51,291 bases of DNA from Phosphitispora fastidiosa (GCF_019008365.1 NZ_JAHHUL010000025.1:1-51291); one strand, 5' to 3'; counted from the first letter of the stretch, positions 8,170-16,976 are shown. Program-made: numbers and translations. The notes: a model not told the origin generated them from the sequence alone.

Positions 8170-9207
8170 ATGAAAAAAGCATTTATAACAGGAATAACGG
8201 GCCAAGATGGTTCATACCTGGCAGAACTTCTTTTAGATAAAGGATATGAGGTGCATGGTCTTGTACGAAGATGCAGTAGTCCCAATACAGTAAGAATAGA
8301 TCATTTGCTTGAAAACTCTGAGACAGATAATAAAGCACTGTTCCTGCATTACGGGGACATGTCCGACTCAGGCAGCTTGATCAGGCTGATTGAACAAATT
8401 CAGCCTGCCGAGATATATAACCTCGCAGCACAAAGCCATGTCCAGGTGTCTTTTGAAATACCGGAATACACCGCAGAAATTGATGGAGTAAGCACCTTGA
8501 GAATTCTGGATGCTATTAAGGAAAGCGCTATTAAATCCAGATTTTATCAGGCTTCTACCAGTGAACTCTTTGGTGGTCTTCCGGCAACGGTTCCACAAAG
8601 TGAAACAACTCCTTTCTACCCGAGAAGCCCATACGCTGCAGCAAAGCTGTATGCGTACTGGATAACGGTTAATTACAGGGAAGCCTTTGAAATGTATACC
8701 TGTAACGGCATACTTTTCAATCATGAGTCACCACGAAGGGGAAGCACCTTTGTAACTCAAAAGATAGCTGCCGGAATTGCAGACATACTGAATAAAAAGC
8801 AGGATAAACTCGTTCTGGGTAATTTGGATGCAAAAAGGGACTGGGGCTTTGCCGGAGACTATGTCGAGGCCATGTGGCTGATGCTCCAGCAGGAAGAACC
8901 TGATGATTATGTGATAGCAACGGGCGAAACCCATTCTGTCAGGGAGTTTTGCGAACTGGCATTCAGGTTTGCCGGAATAGACTTTGAATGGACGGGTGAA
9001 GGGATTGATGAAAAGGGTATAGATCGTGCTACAGGAAGAGAACTTGTATGTATCGACAGCAGGTATTTCAGGCCGACTGAAGTTGCCCTGCTCCTTGGTG
9101 ACCCATCAAAAGCGAAGCAGAAGCTTGGGTGGGTGCCAAAGACTTCATTCCCGGAATTGGTGAAAATGATGGTTGATGCTGAATTGAATCACAGGAGGCA
9201 GAAATAA
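8170..9207 (+). CDS. gmd: GDP-mannose 4,6-dehydratase
   Basis: An extended-SDR enzyme that converts GDP-D-mannose to GDP-4-keto-6-deoxy-D-mannose with a tightly bound NADP+. Evidence: [10 protein letters not shown] dinucleotide loop (residues 8-14), VRRCSSPNT (the Arg/Ser pair that fixes NADP phosphate), NLAAQSHV, the active-site STSE segment (about 129-132), YAAAK (Y155, K159) and [10 protein letters not shown]. All are hallmark Gmd motifs and the length (about 345 aa) is normal. I chose ATG 8170; an in-frame GTG pair at 8158/8161 is an alternative since the ribosome binding site (GGTGG) is weak. The SDR at 9221 follows 13 nt later and probably acts on its product. Confidence 0.95.
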   Translation: MKKAFITGITGQDGSYLAELLLDKGYEVHGLVRRCSSPNTVRIDHLLENSETDNKALFLHYGDMSDSGSLIRLIEQIQPAEIYNLAAQSHVQVSFEIPEYTAEIDGVSTLRILDAIKESAIKSRFYQASTSELFGGLPATVPQSETTPFYPRSPYAAAKLYAYWITVNYREAFEMYTCNGILFNHESPRRGSTFVTQKIAAGIADILNKKQDKLVLGNLDAKRDWGFAGDYVEAMWLMLQQEEPDDYVIATGETHSVREFCELAFRFAGIDFEWTGEGIDEKGIDRATGRELVCIDSRYFRPTEVALLLGDPSKAKQKLGWVPKTSFPELVKMMVDAELNHRRQK

Positions 9208-9220
9208 TGGGGAAAGTAGA

Positions 9221-10093
9221 ATGACTGCACTTATTTTCGGTGCCGGAGGACAGGATGGCTTTTATCTAAATAGGCTGTGCGTGGAAAAAGGATATCGGCC
9301 GGTTGGCATTTCACGTTCCGGAGATTGGCTAAAGGGAGATGTTTCAAATTACAGCCAGGTGAAAGATCTGATAAAATCCTTCAGGCCCAAATATATATTC
9401 CATTTGGCGGCATGCTCTTCAACCAAACATGATGCACTCTTTGATAACCACGCAGCTATATCTACCGGTACAATAAATATTCTTGAAGCCGTATACAGGC
9501 ACAGCAGGCAAACCAGGGTATTTATCACAGGAAGCGGATTGCAGTTTGAAAATACCGACAAACCGATTTCCGAAAGGAACGAGTTTGATCCAAATAGTCC
9601 TTATTCCGTCTCACGTATTAATTCTGCATATACTGCAAGATATTTCCGTTCACTTGGAATTCAAACTTATATAGGTTATTTGTTTCATCATGAAAGCCCT
9701 TTGAGGAAAATACAGTTTGTCAGCCAGAAAATTGTATCTGCAGCCAAAAGAATTGCCCAGGGAAGCTCTGACAAACTTCAGATTCGAAGTATATCTGTAG
9801 AAAAGGAATGGACCTTTTCCGGAGATGTTGTCAGAGGAATGCTAACCCTCATGGAACAAGATCAGGTATATGAAGCGGTGATTGGAAGCGGGAAGGCCTA
9901 TTCAATAGAAAAATGGCTTGAGCTTTGCTTTGGTCTTATTGGAAGGCATTGGCAGGACCATGTCTGTATCGATGAAGACTATAAGCCTGAATACACCCGG
10001 TTGGTATCCGATCCTTCCACTATGTTTTCCCTGGGATGGTCTCCAAAGGTGGGTATGGAAGAACTGGCCCGTATGATGATGACGACCACGTAA
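9221..10093 (+). CDS. Gmd/RMD-like SDR with Tyr-x3-Arg active site
   Basis: 290 residues, related to Gmd and GDP-6-deoxy-mannose reductase (RMD). It has GAGGQDG (7-13), the active-site ITGSG (S105), LFHHESPLR and a C-terminal LVSDPSTMFSLGW typical of this family. Directly after gmd, it should reduce or further modify GDP-4-keto-6-deoxy-mannose (for example to GDP-rhamnose). The catalytic YxxxK is here Y128-SVS-R132: the Lys that lowers the Tyr pKa is replaced by Arg. The gene may still be active, may have shifted function, or may act as a partner subunit. The rest of the fold is intact and there is no frameshift. Confidence 0.8.
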   Translation: MTALIFGAGGQDGFYLNRLCVEKGYRPVGISRSGDWLKGDVSNYSQVKDLIKSFRPKYIFHLAACSSTKHDALFDNHAAISTGTINILEAVYRHSRQTRVFITGSGLQFENTDKPISERNEFDPNSPYSVSRINSAYTARYFRSLGIQTYIGYLFHHESPLRKIQFVSQKIVSAAKRIAQGSSDKLQIRSISVEKEWTFSGDVVRGMLTLMEQDQVYEAVIGSGKAYSIEKWLELCFGLIGRHWQDHVCIDEDYKPEYTRLVSDPSTMFSLGWSPKVGMEELARMMMTTT

Positions 10094-10140
10094 TGGAAAT
10101 TTACAGCTGACCACAATATCATATGTAAAGGAGTATCTTT

Positions 10141-10584
10141 ATGGCCGAATCGCTAGGTTCATTGTTTGACAAACTTAGTATTCTGGAGCTGAAACATTGG
10201 CACTCCCAAGATGAAGTACAGCTTGAAAACATTTCAATTCAAATACGGCAGATCCAGAATGAAATAAATGAGTACATCGGGAATGCGGTTCAAGGACTTA
10301 TTCCACTGGAATTTATCCACCAACCTTCCAATAAGGTTTACAAAAAGGAAGGGAACGCAGTGCCTGATATTAAAGGCAGTATAGGAGAAGTTGTACTGCA
10401 GCTTGCCGAAGTGAACTGCAAGTTGTGGCATCAACAGGAAAAAGTTTATGAGTTTGAAAAGGTAGAACCCGATGAGAAAGATGGTGTTATAAAGCAGCTG
10501 GCAATTTTGAATCTTGAAAGGAACAAATGCATAGATGAAATAAATCTTCAGTTCTATAAACTGTTAAACAACCAAAAAGCTTGA
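10141..10584 (+). CDS. DUF4254-like small protein in sugar operon
   Basis: 147 residues, mostly helical, no membrane segment. Landmarks are SLFDKLSILELKHWH at the start, VNCKLWHQQEKVYEFE in the middle and LAILNLERNKCIDEINLQF near the end. The WH...E and N.ERN..IDEI pattern recalls DUF4254 proteins found in polysaccharide clusters, but that match is from memory. The gene has AAAGGAG 7 nt before ATG and sits between the GDP-sugar genes and a GT9-like gene, so a role in handing sugar or scaffolding the transferases is possible. No catalytic motif is recognisable. Confidence 0.7.
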   Translation: MAESLGSLFDKLSILELKHWHSQDEVQLENISIQIRQIQNEINEYIGNAVQGLIPLEFIHQPSNKVYKKEGNAVPDIKGSIGEVVLQLAEVNCKLWHQQEKVYEFEKVEPDEKDGVIKQLAILNLERNKCIDEINLQFYKLLNNQKA

Positions 10585-10620
10585 AATATCAATAGAGGTG
10601 ATATTGAAGGAGGATTAAAA

Positions 10621-11427
10621 ATGCACTTTTTTATTCACAATAGTATCCATGCCGGCGATATAATTTATACTCGCCCTATTATTAAAGCAATCAAAGAGAG
10701 CTTCCCTGATGTTAAAATAACTCTTGAATGCTTGGAGGCAAATAAATATCTGTGGGAGGATATGGGGTTACCTGTAATGACTTTCAAAGTAAACAGGCGA
10801 TATTTTTCTACTACTATCCCAACACCGAACTGCCCCTCTGATGCAGTATTTATCAATTTGTGGTTTGGCGTGTACACGGATATTTTGCGCACTTATCAAC
10901 TTACCTATTATAACACTGTGCATACCTTCAACCGTTTTATGCAGGAAAAAGGTTTGAGTCATTTATACCAACTTCCTATACCCCAATTTACTCCGTCCAT
11001 TGAGTTTTACTCAAAGCAGCATCTGCCTATGGAAGTTGCTGAAAACAGTGTTCTGGTAGAAAACGGCGAAGTCTTTTCAAAGCAAAATAATTATCCATTG
11101 AATGATCACCTTGAACAGATTGCAAAGGCTTTCCCGGAATTAGTCTTTTATTGTTCGGCAGAACCTACGTTTAAAGCATCAAACGTTGTTGATTGCAGCA
11201 AGTTGAATTTGCTTCAGCTGTCGGAGCTGAGCAATTACTGTAAAGGTTTTGTAGTACGCGGCTCAGGTGTAAACGCTGCAACCTTTACTGAGCCCAACCG
11301 GTTTAAGCCTCGGTGCTATGTTGGGATGACCAGGCCAATGACAATATGGCTCGATAATAGAAACCCACCCGTTGAGGTCAAGGATGTAACTGGAGTTTTA
11401 AGCTTTTTACAGACACTGGCAAGCTAG
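10621..11427 (+). CDS. GT9-like (heptosyltransferase-fold) glycosyltransferase
   Basis: 268 residues with a GT-B look. The N-terminus FFIHNSIHAGDIIYTRPIIKAIKESFPDVKITLEC parallels GT9 proteins, where a GD..L..P.......P stretch opens the first Rossmann domain. The second half has VLVENGE, then LSELSNYCKGFVVRGSGVNAATF, equivalent to the nucleotide-sugar-binding GxGxxH-type turn, although the usual HLAAA is replaced. AGGAGG lies 7 nt before ATG. It ends the plus-strand gmd unit. Donor and acceptor are unknown. Confidence 0.65.
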   Translation: MHFFIHNSIHAGDIIYTRPIIKAIKESFPDVKITLECLEANKYLWEDMGLPVMTFKVNRRYFSTTIPTPNCPSDAVFINLWFGVYTDILRTYQLTYYNTVHTFNRFMQEKGLSHLYQLPIPQFTPSIEFYSKQHLPMEVAENSVLVENGEVFSKQNNYPLNDHLEQIAKAFPELVFYCSAEPTFKASNVVDCSKLNLLQLSELSNYCKGFVVRGSGVNAATFTEPNRFKPRCYVGMTRPMTIWLDNRNPPVEVKDVTGVLSFLQTLAS

Positions 11428-11431
11428 GACT

Positions 11432-11460
11432 CTGACTTATCCGATTGATTTGGTTATAAT
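11432..11460 (+). promoter_or_regulatory. Candidate sigma-A promoter reading into a hairpin
   Basis: CTGACT (11432-11437) lies 17 nt before a perfect TATAAT (11455-11460). It starts 4 nt after the stop codon of the GT9-like gene, and the only thing downstream on this strand is the long hairpin at 11502-11545. Confidence 0.5.
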
Positions 11461-11466
11461 AGAAAG

Positions 11467-11549
11467 CCAGGGTGGAGATTATCTTAATGAGTAAAAGGCT
11501 GGGTGGCATTGGTATGCAAGCGACAGCTTGCATACCAATGCCACCTTTT
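11467..11549 (+). ncRNA. Candidate short transcript (sRNA or 31-codon leader peptide) ending in a perfect hairpin
   Basis: A promoter at 11432-11460 should start RNA near 11467. The RNA would run about 80 nt into a 20-bp perfect stem with a GACA loop and then TTTTC. A GGTGGAG site and an ATG at 11488 open a 31-codon frame (MSKRLGGIGMQATACIPM...) that passes through the hairpin, so a leader peptide is an alternative. Nothing shows that it is conserved. Confidence 0.35.
11502..11549. terminator. Perfect 20-bp hairpin terminator between convergent operons
   Basis: 11502-11521 and 11526-11545 are perfect reverse complements around GACA. On the plus strand TTTTCTTT follows; on the minus strand CTTTTAC follows. 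It can stop the gmd unit from the left and the long sugar operon (ending 11605) from the right. A 20-bp mismatch-free stem is unusually long for a simple terminator. Confidence 0.8.
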
Positions 11550-11604
11550 CTTTATGTCAGCCTAAATATTCCTTTATAACGACAAAGTTCAGCTTATCTA
11601 GGAT

Positions 11605-12516
11605 CTAGTTCGCCAGCAAAATCCTTTTTAAATCATCACGCAATTGCGGTGATGCGAGGTCAAGCTTATTTTCCCTAAATATAAGAGTTCGCCATTTAGT
11701 GTTAATCAGGTTTTCAACCAAATCAGAAAAAATTCGCTGCTTATCCGACTCGGAAAGGTTAGCGCGGGACACGAGCCTTAAAAGTTCCCGCATATTCTCA
11801 GTAAAGGGCGCGGGCAGAGGTTTAACATTGCCCGGATTAATACTCTCCTGATATTCCTGAACACTCTTGGGCCGGTCTCGTAAACGGATAGATATTAATA
11901 TTTCGGGAACCATAACAAACTCTCCTAATAATGACAGTTCCACGAGTAAAATGAAATCATGAGCAAACATATCCGTGAATAATCTGGTCTGTTTTAAAAC
12001 CCCGGGGCGAATAAGCCCATATACCGGACATCCGTTCGAATTACTGACAGTTTGGGCATGTATCCTTGCTGGAATATCCATCCCCATGGTTCCCACATTT
12101 TTATATGAAGATCTGTATCCGCCGGCTTCATTAATATATATACCTCCACAAAAGCATAATACGGCTGTCGGATTTTCCTCCAGCGTAGCGACACATTTGC
12201 TGATATATGTTTTATCCCATAGATTGTCATGGGCTGCCCACATAAAATATTTTCCAACAGACAACTCAAATACACGGTTAAAGTTTTTAGCGGCGCCTAG
12301 GTTTGTGTCATTACGGACATACCTGATGCGTTTATCCATAACCCTATACTGATGGCAGATCTCAGCCGTGGTATCGGTGGAAGCATTGTCTGATATTATC
12401 AGTTCGAAATTCTCGTAGTCCTGGGCCAAGAGAGATTCCAGCGCCAATCTTAAAAATCTCTCACCATTGTAGACAGGTAAACCAATAGTAACTAAGGGTT
12501 TTTCGCCATTCATCAT
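11605..12516 (-). CDS. GT2 family glycosyltransferase
   Basis: About 303 residues with a classic GT-A/GT2 N-terminus: VTIGLPVYNGERFLRLALESLLAQ, FELIISDNASTDTT, NLGAAKNFNRVF and then AAHDNLW, where the DxD-type motif is HDN. It transfers a sugar from an NDP-donor to a glycan or lipid acceptor. I start at ATG 12516 rather than the upstream in-frame start at 12549 because GGAG sits 9 nt upstream and its ATGA overlaps the stop of the CmcI-like gene, the same coupling seen elsewhere in this operon. It is the last gene of the operon. Confidence 0.88.
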   Translation of the reverse strand: MMNGEKPLVTIGLPVYNGERFLRLALESLLAQDYENFELIISDNASTDTTAEICHQYRVMDKRIRYVRNDTNLGAAKNFNRVFELSVGKYFMWAAHDNLWDKTYISKCVATLEENPTAVLCFCGGIYINEAGGYRSSYKNVGTMGMDIPARIHAQTVSNSNGCPVYGLIRPGVLKQTRLFTDMFAHDFILLVELSLLGEFVMVPEILISIRLRDRPKSVQEYQESINPGNVKPLPAPFTENMRELLRLVSRANLSESDKQRIFSDLVENLINTKWRTLIFRENKLDLASPQLRDDLKRILLAN

Positions 12517-13283
12517 GACTGCTTTCTCCGCAACCATGCCCCAGGCCAATAAGTGACATTTTCCGTCAAATTACTTTCATTAAAAGGCCACTGCGGTTGT
12601 TCATGCACAAATTCAGGGTGTTTTTGAGCAAACTCCGCTGCAGCCGCTTCCGGATGATCCCATATCCATTCAGGATTGCCCCGGGGTACATCATGCAGGA
12701 ATTTCATGCTGCCATCGGTAGCGACGATATATGAATTCGGGGAAATTAAATCATGGTATGCCTCCAGTTCATCCAATACATGCTGTTTTGTATGGCAGGA
12801 ATCAAGGATCATCAATACGGTTTCACCCGGCTGGACCTGTGCCTTTACCTGATTAACAATGTTACTGTCGGTAGAACTTCCCTCCAGCAATGTGATTAAC
12901 GGAGCCGCCTCATGGTCTTCCAGGGCCTGGCGGTTTTGGGGGCGGATTTCGATGTCGATCCCTATGACCCGGCCTTTCCCCATAGCCTTGCATAAACTGG
13001 CGTAATAAATTAATGAGCCTCCATGAGCTATTCCTGTTTCAATAATTACATCAGGCTTTACCTGATAGATTACTTCCTGGATGCGCACCATATCTTGGGG
13101 CAACTGAATGATTGGTCTTCCCATCCAGCTAAAAGAATAAACATGTTTTTGATTCCACCCAACTTTAAGCCATTGTTTGGATATCAGTTCAAAGGCTTCT
13201 TTTGTATACAGATCCAGTACCCGGTGTTCACCGTTTACTTCCTGGGTCAGTGTCTTTTCTTCAGTGTCTATGATTAATTTCAC
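12513..13283 (-). CDS. CmcI-like cephalosporin hydroxylase family protein
   Basis: 256 residues matching the CmcI family (PF04989), which has a SAM-methyltransferase-like Rossmann fold. Visible are VKPDVIIETGIAHGGSLIYYASL (motif I), VIGIDIEIR (acidic residue after strand 2), LMILDSCHT with the DSxH metal-site pattern, and the C-terminal WPFNESNLT. In polysaccharide clusters these proteins are thought to methylate or hydroxylate sugars. The start is GTG 13283, overlapping the preceding stop as GTGA with AGAAGGTG 5 nt upstream. It lies between a 4-keto-sugar reductase and a GT2 enzyme, consistent with a late sugar modification. Confidence 0.85.
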   Translation of the reverse strand: MKLIIDTEEKTLTQEVNGEHRVLDLYTKEAFELISKQWLKVGWNQKHVYSFSWMGRPIIQLPQDMVRIQEVIYQVKPDVIIETGIAHGGSLIYYASLCKAMGKGRVIGIDIEIRPQNRQALEDHEAAPLITLLEGSSTDSNIVNQVKAQVQPGETVLMILDSCHTKQHVLDELEAYHDLISPNSYIVATDGSMKFLHDVPRGNPEWIWDHPEAAAAEFAQKHPEFVHEQPQWPFNESNLTENVTYWPGAWLRRKQS

Positions 13284-14212
13284 AATGTCACCTTCTCTAC
13301 AAGTTGGATTTTTAGGTTCCTGCTCCACCAATTGATAGTGTGCTGTATTCCAAATTCAAGACTATATTTCGGAACCCATCCTACCTCGTTGGATAAACGC
13401 TGAATATCTCCAAACAACACCTCTGGTTCGTGTTCAGGCGGTTTAACAGCGCCAAATTCTATTAAACCAGATCGCCCTATTTGGCGGGCAATTTCATTAA
13501 TAACAAACTTTATAGTTACAGGCTGCCCGGAAGCGATATTAACAGGACCTGAAACATTGCTTTCCAAAAGCGCAACAAAGGCTTCGGCAGCATCCTGCAC
13601 ATACAGGAAGTCCCGTATCTGGCTGCCATGGCTGCAGCGGGCAGGCTCTCCCCTTAACAATGAAAGAATAACTGAAGGTATAAGTCTCACTGGGTACTCG
13701 TGGGGACCATAGTTGAGAAAAATACGCCCCCAGGCGCTGCTTAAACCGGTTTCACGGGTATATGCCTCAAGCATAACCTGTAACGAATGTTTACATATTC
13801 CGTAAGCGGTTGTGGGTAGTTTCGGTGTGATAAATTCTCTGCAGTAACCATGGCTCCAATCATACTCCGCGCAGGTCCCGGCCATGACCACCCGTTGCCC
13901 GCCCTGTTCCTGAAAGCTTTGCAAAAGCCCCAAACTTGCCTGAACCCATGAAAAATTATTTATAGAAGTCCAATACCTTCCCGGAATTACGTCCCAGGCA
14001 AAGTGCAGCAGATAGGCTGGCTGTACGTCTCTGAGCAGATTTTTGATCTGAACAGGATCTAAAAGATCGACTCTATGCCATCTACAGCCGGGTAATGCAG
14101 GTGTTAATTTCCCGGCCGTAACGGCATGAACATCAAATTCATGTTCGACCAAAGTTCGCAGAGTATGTCTTCCGATAAACCCACTGGCGCCGGTTACCAG
14201 GATTTTCCTCAT
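13280..14212 (-). CDS. NAD(P)-dependent nucleotide-sugar reductase/epimerase (extended SDR)
   Basis: 310 residues with GASGFIG near the N-terminus, a HFAWD segment, MAGTCAEY (active-site Thr/Ser region), YGICK (YxxxK), and RIFLNYGP, all typical of extended SDRs acting on 4-keto sugars. Within this operon it is the best candidate for the final C4 reduction of the CDP-linked 4-keto-6-deoxy sugar. The start is ATG 14212 (ATGA overlap with rfbC); the ATG at 14221 is inside the upstream gene. The stereochemistry of the product cannot be told from the sequence. Confidence 0.85.
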   Translation of the reverse strand: MRKILVTGASGFIGRHTLRTLVEHEFDVHAVTAGKLTPALPGCRWHRVDLLDPVQIKNLLRDVQPAYLLHFAWDVIPGRYWTSINNFSWVQASLGLLQSFQEQGGQRVVMAGTCAEYDWSHGYCREFITPKLPTTAYGICKHSLQVMLEAYTRETGLSSAWGRIFLNYGPHEYPVRLIPSVILSLLRGEPARCSHGSQIRDFLYVQDAAEAFVALLESNVSGPVNIASGQPVTIKFVINEIARQIGRSGLIEFGAVKPPEHEPEVLFGDIQRLSNEVGWVPKYSLEFGIQHTINWWSRNLKIQLVEKVTL

Positions 14213-14742
14213 GGCAGACACCCCGGATAATTTTGATCTTGAGGTGAAATAATCCGTTCAACGGTTTTCGGCCAACGAATGCCAAAAGCCGGGTCATCCC
14301 AGCGTAGACCCTCTGCGCACTCTGGATGATAAAATTCCGACATCTGATAAAAAACCTCCGTATTATCGGCCAGGGTTTGGAAACCATGGGCAAATCCTTC
14401 CGGGATGTAGAGCATTTTTCTGTTATCTGCACTCAGTTCAACTGCCAGCCATTGTTTAAAAGTGGGCGACTGGGGGCGCAGGTCGATAATTACATCATAT
14501 ACTGCCCCTCTGGTGCAGCGAATCAGTTTTGCTTCTTGGTAGGGCGTAGTTTGGTAATGCATGCCCCTTAAAGTACCTTTTTTATGGTTAAAAGAAATAT
14601 TGCATTGAACCAGCCTTGGGTTTAAACCATGAGATTTAAATTCTTCCTGGCACCAGCTGCGGGCAAAAAAACCCCGCTCATCTTCAACAGGCTCTATTTG
14701 TATCAGAAATACTCCTTTAATTTTGGTTTCCTGAAAAATCAT
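14209..14742 (-). CDS. dTDP-4-dehydrorhamnose 3,5-epimerase-family protein (RmlC/RfbC type)
   Basis: 177 residues, the normal length of RmlC cupins. Key features: RGFFARSW, the catalytic base His in GTLRGMHYQ (about residue 62), VIIDLRPQSPTF, and IPEGFAHGFQTL, with Tyr in VFYQMSEFY. It epimerises C3 and/or C5 of a 4-keto-6-deoxy-hexose nucleotide. Because its neighbours form a CDP-sugar pathway and no rmlA/B/D genes lie in the window, the natural substrate is more likely a CDP-linked keto sugar than dTDP-rhamnose precursor (inference). Its ATG directly follows the TAA of the C-methyltransferase. Confidence 0.9.
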   Translation of the reverse strand: MIFQETKIKGVFLIQIEPVEDERGFFARSWCQEEFKSHGLNPRLVQCNISFNHKKGTLRGMHYQTTPYQEAKLIRCTRGAVYDVIIDLRPQSPTFKQWLAVELSADNRKMLYIPEGFAHGFQTLADNTEVFYQMSEFYHPECAEGLRWDDPAFGIRWPKTVERIISPQDQNYPGCLP

Positions 14743-15981
14743 TTAGATCACCGTTACTTTTGGGATTAAGACTATAAATTTTCCGCCCCATTCACGAATG
14801 TAAGCCATTTGTTCCGCCACTTCATCTTTAAGGTTCCACGGCAGAATGATCACATAATCCGGTTTCGTCTCCCTGATTTTATCGGGAGACTCAACAGGGA
14901 TGTGGGTACCCGGCAGGTACAACCCCTGTTTGAAAGGGCTCCGGTCTGCGGTATAATCCAGGAAGTCGGTGCCAATACCGCAATAGTTAAGCAGGGTATT
15001 ACCTTTGGCCGGTGCGCCATAACCAACTATGGTCCGGCCTTCTTCTTTGAACCGGATCAGAAATTTAAGGATTTTGCGCTTTGTTTCTTTCACCTGTTCG
15101 CCAAAAGTCTGATAAGTCCGGATTTGTCTTATTCCCGCGGTTTCTTCCCGGGTTAATAGTTTTGTGACCCGCAAATCAACCGGCTTGGTGCGGTCTTCTG
15201 TATGGCGGGCATAAATCCTTAGCGACCCCCCATGGGTAGGAAGTTCTTCCACGTCAAACAGTGTAAGCCCCTGAGCAGTGAAGACCTTGTTTACCGTGGT
15301 AAGAGAAAAATAAGAAAAGTGCTCATGGTAGATGGTATCGAACTGGTTTTCCTGTATTAACCTCAGTAAATGAGGGAACTCCATAGTAATGATACCCTGG
15401 GGTTTGAGGAGGATTTTCATGCCGGATACAAAATCAAGCAGGTCAGGAACATGAGCTAAAACATTGTTTCCAATTAGCAGATCAGCCTGCTTACCTTCGC
15501 CGGCCAGTGCTCTCGCAGTTTGTTGGCCGAAAAAAGCTACTATTGTAGGAATCCCTTTTTGTTGGGCTGCTTTAGCCACATTAGCTGCCGGTTCAATGCC
15601 CATAATAGGGATGCCTGCTGCCTTGAAGTACTGCAGTAAATAACCGTCGTTACTGGCGATTTCCACGACTTGGTGCTGAGCGCTCAGGGCGAAACGCGAA
15701 ATCATGTGTTTTGTATAATCCCGGGCGTGTTTCAACCAGCTTTCAGAATATGAGCTGAAATAAGCGTAATCACCAAAAATCTGCTCCGGAGTCTCAAACT
15801 CTTCCAGTTGAACCAAAAAGCACTTTTCACATACATAGGCATGGAGAGGATAAAAGTTTTCCTTTTCCTGCAGTTTTTCCGGCGGTAAATAGGCATTAGA
15901 CAGTGGGGACATGCCTAGATCCACAAAGCTTATATTTAACCTGGTGTCACAAAAACGGCAAGCTCTCTTTTTCATCGGCAT
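14743..15981 (-). CDS. Sugar C-methyltransferase (TylC3/NovU-like)
   Basis: 412 residues in the three-part layout of sugar C-methyltransferases. It has an N-terminal zinc domain with CRFC (8-11) and CEKC (51-54) pairs, a central SAM domain with VVEIASNDGYLLQYF, and a C-terminal domain with GYGAPAKGNTLLNYCGI and DRSPFKQGLYLPG. Such enzymes add methyl at C3 (or C5) of 4-keto-6-deoxy nucleotide sugars, generating branched sugars such as mycarose or virenose. Position between the CDP-glucose dehydratase and the epimerase fits that step. Start 15981 versus the ATG at 15975 is uncertain; the AAGGA site suits neither perfectly. Confidence 0.9.
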   Translation of the reverse strand: MPMKKRACRFCDTRLNISFVDLGMSPLSNAYLPPEKLQEKENFYPLHAYVCEKCFLVQLEEFETPEQIFGDYAYFSSYSESWLKHARDYTKHMISRFALSAQHQVVEIASNDGYLLQYFKAAGIPIMGIEPAANVAKAAQQKGIPTIVAFFGQQTARALAGEGKQADLLIGNNVLAHVPDLLDFVSGMKILLKPQGIITMEFPHLLRLIQENQFDTIYHEHFSYFSLTTVNKVFTAQGLTLFDVEELPTHGGSLRIYARHTEDRTKPVDLRVTKLLTREETAGIRQIRTYQTFGEQVKETKRKILKFLIRFKEEGRTIVGYGAPAKGNTLLNYCGIGTDFLDYTADRSPFKQGLYLPGTHIPVESPDKIRETKPDYVIILPWNLKDEVAEQMAYIREWGGKFIVLIPKVTVI

Positions 15982-15988
15982 TCATTCC

Positions 15989-16930
15989 TTAATCATTTAG
16001 ATGTGACAATCTATTGGTAGCTATAGCATACAATTCATGAATCCCGCCAAATTGATATGTTGTATGGGCTGCATGACTCATACATATTGAACACATTGGG
16101 TGAGTATATTTAGCATTTTGGAGTTCGGCAAAAGTTTTATCTAAGAAATTCTGAGCGATGGTATATTTTTGATCATAAACTACACAGCACAAAGCAACAC
16201 TGCCGTCAACATTAATGGCCATTTGGGTTCTACGTAAATTGCAATCGGGGGTTTTATATTTCATTGATACTTGTTTGGACTCTTCTGGGCGTATAACTAA
16301 AAGGTTAACCAGTTCTAAATCTTTTTCAGGCAAAGTACCTTCGTAATATGCCAACAACTTTTCAAGAGGCATTAAATAAGCCCAAACTGCTTCCAAATTA
16401 AAATTCAAAATTTTACATAGTTCTTTTACTTTTAAGTGATTCTCTCCCACATTATGAATATAGCGATGATACGCTACAGCTACGTGTACCGCTGAGTTTA
16501 ATTTATTCATCAGCATACGCAATTCAAGCATATTCGATTTAACAACATTAACGTTGCCTTTTTTGTGTGTTTGAGAATAGGTTTGCTGGTCATAACCAGA
16601 TAAGGATATTCTCAGATAATCAGGTTTTTCTCTTAAAACTTCTTCTAATTTACTGACTGCATTAAAGTTACTGGACAGCCTGCACCGCATTCCATGCTTT
16701 TTAACAGTTTGCACAAAAGCAGGCAGTTCCGGGTGCAGGAATGGTTCCCCCCAATTGAATAAATCGATAAACCCCGGTGGCATCTCCATTACAATTTTTT
16801 TAACAATCTCATTGAAAAGTTTCACATCCATAAATCCCTTTGGGCGTTCAGTATCCTGCGAATTACCTACAGGACATGACGGACACCTAATGTTGCAAGT
16901 CCCGGAAACGTCAATCAAATAGCAAAACAT
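15989..16930 (-). CDS. Radical SAM/SPASM protein in sugar operon
   Basis: About 313 residues. The radical SAM cluster motif is CNIRCPSC (Cx3Cx2C) near the N-terminus, followed by LFNWGEPFLHPEL, a GGEP-type SAM-binding motif. A C-terminal SPASM-like cysteine set (CNLRR, then DGSVALCCVVYDQ, then CSIC) would bind extra Fe-S clusters. ATG 16930 has AGGAG 10 nt upstream, better than the TTG at 16963. Such proteins catalyse hydrogen-atom abstraction on sugars or peptides; here, within a deoxysugar operon, an unusual sugar rearrangement, deoxygenation or epimerisation is possible. The substrate is unknown. Confidence 0.85.
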   Translation of the reverse strand: MFCYLIDVSGTCNIRCPSCPVGNSQDTERPKGFMDVKLFNEIVKKIVMEMPPGFIDLFNWGEPFLHPELPAFVQTVKKHGMRCRLSSNFNAVSKLEEVLREKPDYLRISLSGYDQQTYSQTHKKGNVNVVKSNMLELRMLMNKLNSAVHVAVAYHRYIHNVGENHLKVKELCKILNFNLEAVWAYLMPLEKLLAYYEGTLPEKDLELVNLLVIRPEESKQVSMKYKTPDCNLRRTQMAINVDGSVALCCVVYDQKYTIAQNFLDKTFAELQNAKYTHPMCSICMSHAAHTTYQFGGIHELYAIATNRLSHLND

Positions 16931-16976
16931 TGTTATCCAACTCCTAACTGGGAAAAAATCCAAAGCCTTTTGACAC

